In this document: piece after piece, positions 6,884-8,445 of the stretch
Layout: each line of letters opens with the position of its first letter
Position numbering within the stretch: the first letter of the stretch is position 1
Assembly: GCA_934217675.1 (NCBI GenBank)
Contig: CAKQCV010000091.1
Coordinates: forward strand, 1 to 8,445
Source: an uncultured Prevotella sp.
GTDB taxonomy: Bacteria; Bacteroidota; Bacteroidia; Bacteroidales; Bacteroidaceae
DNA: 8,445 bases
Direction: 5' to 3'
Translations under genes and position numbers: made by a program
Notes under the pieces: model-generated
The model's database searches: none
What the model was told of the DNA's origin: nothing
Seen by the model: the letters and a program-made list of their open reading frames with translations, nothing else

Positions 6884-7906
6884 ATGAAAAAACTACTTTA
6901 TTTCACATTGTCTATGTTCTTTTTCTTGTCTATCACATCGTGTTCACAATCAAGTGACTTGTCTGTTATTGAAAAAGATGATTTTATGTCTGTAAATAAT
7001 TATAACAAATTTCTAAACACAGTTGATAGTATAAATGCGAAGTATTTGTCAGGCAGTAATACAACAAGAGGGAAAGATCTCCAACACTATGTTCATGACA
7101 AAAAACTGGATAAGGTGGCAGATGCTGGAGGTTCAATAATAGGAGGATGGATTGGAAAAAATGTCGGTTTGACTTTAGGTTATGTAACAGGAAATCCTGT
7201 CGTCGGAGCCGTTGGATACTGGGGAGGACGCTGGGTCGGAAGAGCTGTAGGAAGCTTTACGGCTTCATTTATAGCCTATAAATACAGTGGTTCTATATAT
7301 CATAAGATTTTTCATTCACCCCAAAGGGCAAATGACATCAGTATGGCTGTGTGCGATACTGTACCATCATTTGTATATTCAGCATCAAATGAAACTCCAA
7401 GCCTTGAAGATTCGTTAGGATACATACACAATCAAGTAATGGAAACTTTAATGCTTCAAGAAGACAAATATGTAGTCAATGGTAACATTGATTACGAAGA
7501 AATCTATAATGATTGTGTTACACTTGCCAAACAATATGGTATAGAAAATGATACGATAACGGGTAGTCAAGAATATAAAAATGCAGTGTTGGACTACGCA
7601 AAGAAAATGGCACAGTTGACTTATGAGGCATGTGTTGACACTGCGAAATATGAAAATTTCTATAATAAGGCAGCAGAAACTTTGGAAAGGGCAAAAATAC
7701 CAGAAGAAACTGTATCCTTATTTAAGGATTACGTTGTAAAGGTGTCAAAGACATGTGACAATCTTACAGAAGCACAGCAAAAGGAGTATGCAAAGGAATT
7801 GTTTGATGCCATAGAAAATTCCGAATTGCAAAAAGAAGCCAAAGAAGAAGTGACTTCCACAACAAATGTTTTAATAAACAGTTCTATATATTGGGATAAG
7901 CAATAA
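6884..7906 (+). CDS. Lipoprotein with glycine-zipper segment, function unknown
   Basis: A 340-residue protein with a lipoprotein signal peptide: MKK, hydrophobic residues 4-15, and lipobox ITSC with the lipidated Cys at position 20, followed by a Ser/Gln-rich tether. Residues about 81-136 form a striking small-residue stretch with many Gly spaced three or four apart (AGGSIIGGWIGKNVGLTLGY, then GNPVVGAVGYWGGRWVGRAVG), a glycine-zipper pattern typical of sequences that pack helices in or against membranes. The remaining 200 residues are polar, probably helical and acidic/lysine-rich, with cysteines at 157, 211, 250 and 291. It is likely anchored to a membrane; the outer membrane is plausible, but no clear surface-export signal is seen after the Cys. 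I recognise no named family. Options include an envelope-stress protein, a structural lipoprotein or a membrane-active toxin. Nothing here proves any of these. Confidence 0.85.
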   Translation: MKKLLYFTLSMFFFLSITSCSQSSDLSVIEKDDFMSVNNYNKFLNTVDSINAKYLSGSNTTRGKDLQHYVHDKKLDKVADAGGSIIGGWIGKNVGLTLGYVTGNPVVGAVGYWGGRWVGRAVGSFTASFIAYKYSGSIYHKIFHSPQRANDISMAVCDTVPSFVYSASNETPSLEDSLGYIHNQVMETLMLQEDKYVVNGNIDYEEIYNDCVTLAKQYGIENDTITGSQEYKNAVLDYAKKMAQLTYEACVDTAKYENFYNKAAETLERAKIPEETVSLFKDYVVKVSKTCDNLTEAQQKEYAKELFDAIENSELQKEAKEEVTSTTNVLINSSIYWDKQ

Positions 7907-7918
7907 AACTTTAAGAAT

Positions 7919-7977
7919 AGAGGGCTTGTCATAATTCAAAAGTAGTTTAAATAATTTTGACCTGTGATAGGCCCTCT
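7919..7977. terminator. Hairpin between the lipoprotein and DUF805 genes
   Basis: Arms 7919-7933 and 7963-7977 pair over 15 positions with three G-U wobbles in RNA; the outer seven, AGAGGGC/GCCCTCT, are perfect Watson-Crick. The loop contains a further short stem, TCAAAA 7936-7941 with TTTTGA 7955-7960. It begins 12 bp after the lipoprotein stop and probably ends that transcript or protects its 3' end. The following bases are A/T-rich but lack a clean U-tract, so efficiency is uncertain. Confidence 0.55.
7925..7959 (+). promoter_or_regulatory. Candidate promoter for the DUF805 gene, inside the hairpin
   Basis: TAATTTTG at 7952-7959 is a full match to the Bacteroidetes -7 box and identical to the one at 6374. 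The best upstream element is CTTG at 7925-7928 with a 23-bp spacer, longer than the usual 19-21, so only the -7 box is convincing. Transcription from here would begin after the left hairpin arm, so the new transcript would not carry the hairpin. ATG 7994 would follow a leader of about 28 nt. Confidence 0.4.
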
Positions 7978-7993
7978 TCAACATAATAATAAT

Positions 7994-8445
7994 ATGGAAA
8001 TTACCCGAAGATTAACATTGTTTGAAGCAGTGCTGAAAAGCATGAATTTTTCAAAATCTTATAACATTAAAGGCAGAGCTCGCCGTTCAGAATTTTGGTA
8101 TACTTCGCTTACTTGTTTTCTTGCATCAATATTTTTTGATGCATGCTCGTATGTATTAAGTGAAATTCTTAATGCTGATGAAATGCTATGTATATTACCG
8201 ATATCTGCGTGTGCCTATATGTATATTATAAACTTTTCTTGTCTCTGCCGTAGGATGCACGACATAGGAAAATCTTGCATATTACCGTTTACCGCACTTG
8301 CTATTGCTTGTGTTGGAGTTGTAATTTCGTTGCTTGCACAAAAACACACTGCTCATACAATATTAGACATTGGTAGACTGTTATTCCTGTCTGTTTCTAT
8401 TCTTGTATCTTTCTACATCGTTTATTTATGTACGAAAGATAGTGA
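7994..8445 (+). CDS. DUF805 family membrane protein, 3' end outside the window
   Basis: The open frame runs 150 codons from ATG 7994 to the window edge without a stop. Family marks are the N-terminal KGRARRSEFWY (26-36), the charged loop RRMHDIGKS (86-94) between membrane helices, and IVYLCTKDS at the edge, which in the family normally leads into a short tail resembling NKYGPNP. Only about 15-20 residues are therefore probably missing. Predicted membrane segments lie at about 36-58, 63-84, 95-115 and 128-146. The usual Gly-Trp after the DIGKS motif is replaced by Cys-Ile here, and the segment is unusually rich in cysteine. DUF805 proteins are small inner-membrane proteins of unknown function, often near phage, stress or secretion genes. 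The gene has its own candidate promoter and may be unrelated to the genes upstream. Confidence 0.85.
   Translation, partial: MEITRRLTLFEAVLKSMNFSKSYNIKGRARRSEFWYTSLTCFLASIFFDACSYVLSEILNADEMLCILPISACAYMYIINFSCLCRRMHDIGKSCILPFTALAIACVGVVISLLAQKHTAHTILDIGRLLFLSVSILVSFYIVYLCTKDS

Overview
The window reads as a chromosomal segment from a member of the Bacteroidales, most likely Prevotella or a close relative. Three things point there: the NusA and IF2 sequences have the Bacteroidetes form (a 420-residue NusA and a long Lys/Gln/Asn-rich IF2 linker); there are no clear Shine-Dalgarno sequences; and three genes have a good match to the Bacteroidetes -7 promoter box (TAnnTTTG). The genus is inferred from overall resemblance only. 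All recognised genes are on the + strand.

Region 1 (1-4303) is conserved housekeeping sequence: nusA (transcription elongation/termination factor) followed by infB (translation initiation factor IF2). The 131-bp gap between them is unusual. It holds five GTTCGA-type units spaced 24-26 bp apart, whose palindromic cores can form overlapping, mutually exclusive hairpins. The first hairpin encloses the nusA stop codon. A long, nearly perfect inverted repeat at 4334-4387 closes the operon.

Region 2 (4388-8445) is visibly more A/T-rich and looks accessory. It holds four genes, each with its own intergenic region: (a) a 590-residue membrane protein with an N-terminal transmembrane helix, a TPR-like helical domain, a second transmembrane helix, a coiled coil and a C-terminal helix-turn-helix-like region, probably a membrane-spanning one-component regulator; (b) a 115-residue secreted beta-rich protein resembling the DUF3244 family; (c) a 340-residue lipoprotein with a long glycine-zipper segment; (d) a DUF805-type membrane protein cut off by the window edge just before its end.

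Between (a) and (b), directly upstream of the promoter of (b), lies a 20-bp inverted repeat. Each arm carries two GTTCA/TGAAC half-sites 11 bp apart, followed by a T-tract. It could be an intrinsic terminator, an operator for the neighbouring regulator, or both. A working hypothesis is a small envelope-sensing locus: a membrane regulator that senses on the periplasmic side and controls an exported protein and a membrane-active lipoprotein. The regulator, secreted protein, lipoprotein and cis-elements are all seen; the functional link between them is inferred.

Two gene starts need care. For (a) and (b), the longest open frames begin at TTG codons that fall inside the predicted promoters. The ATGs at 4471 and 6402 are the credible starts.
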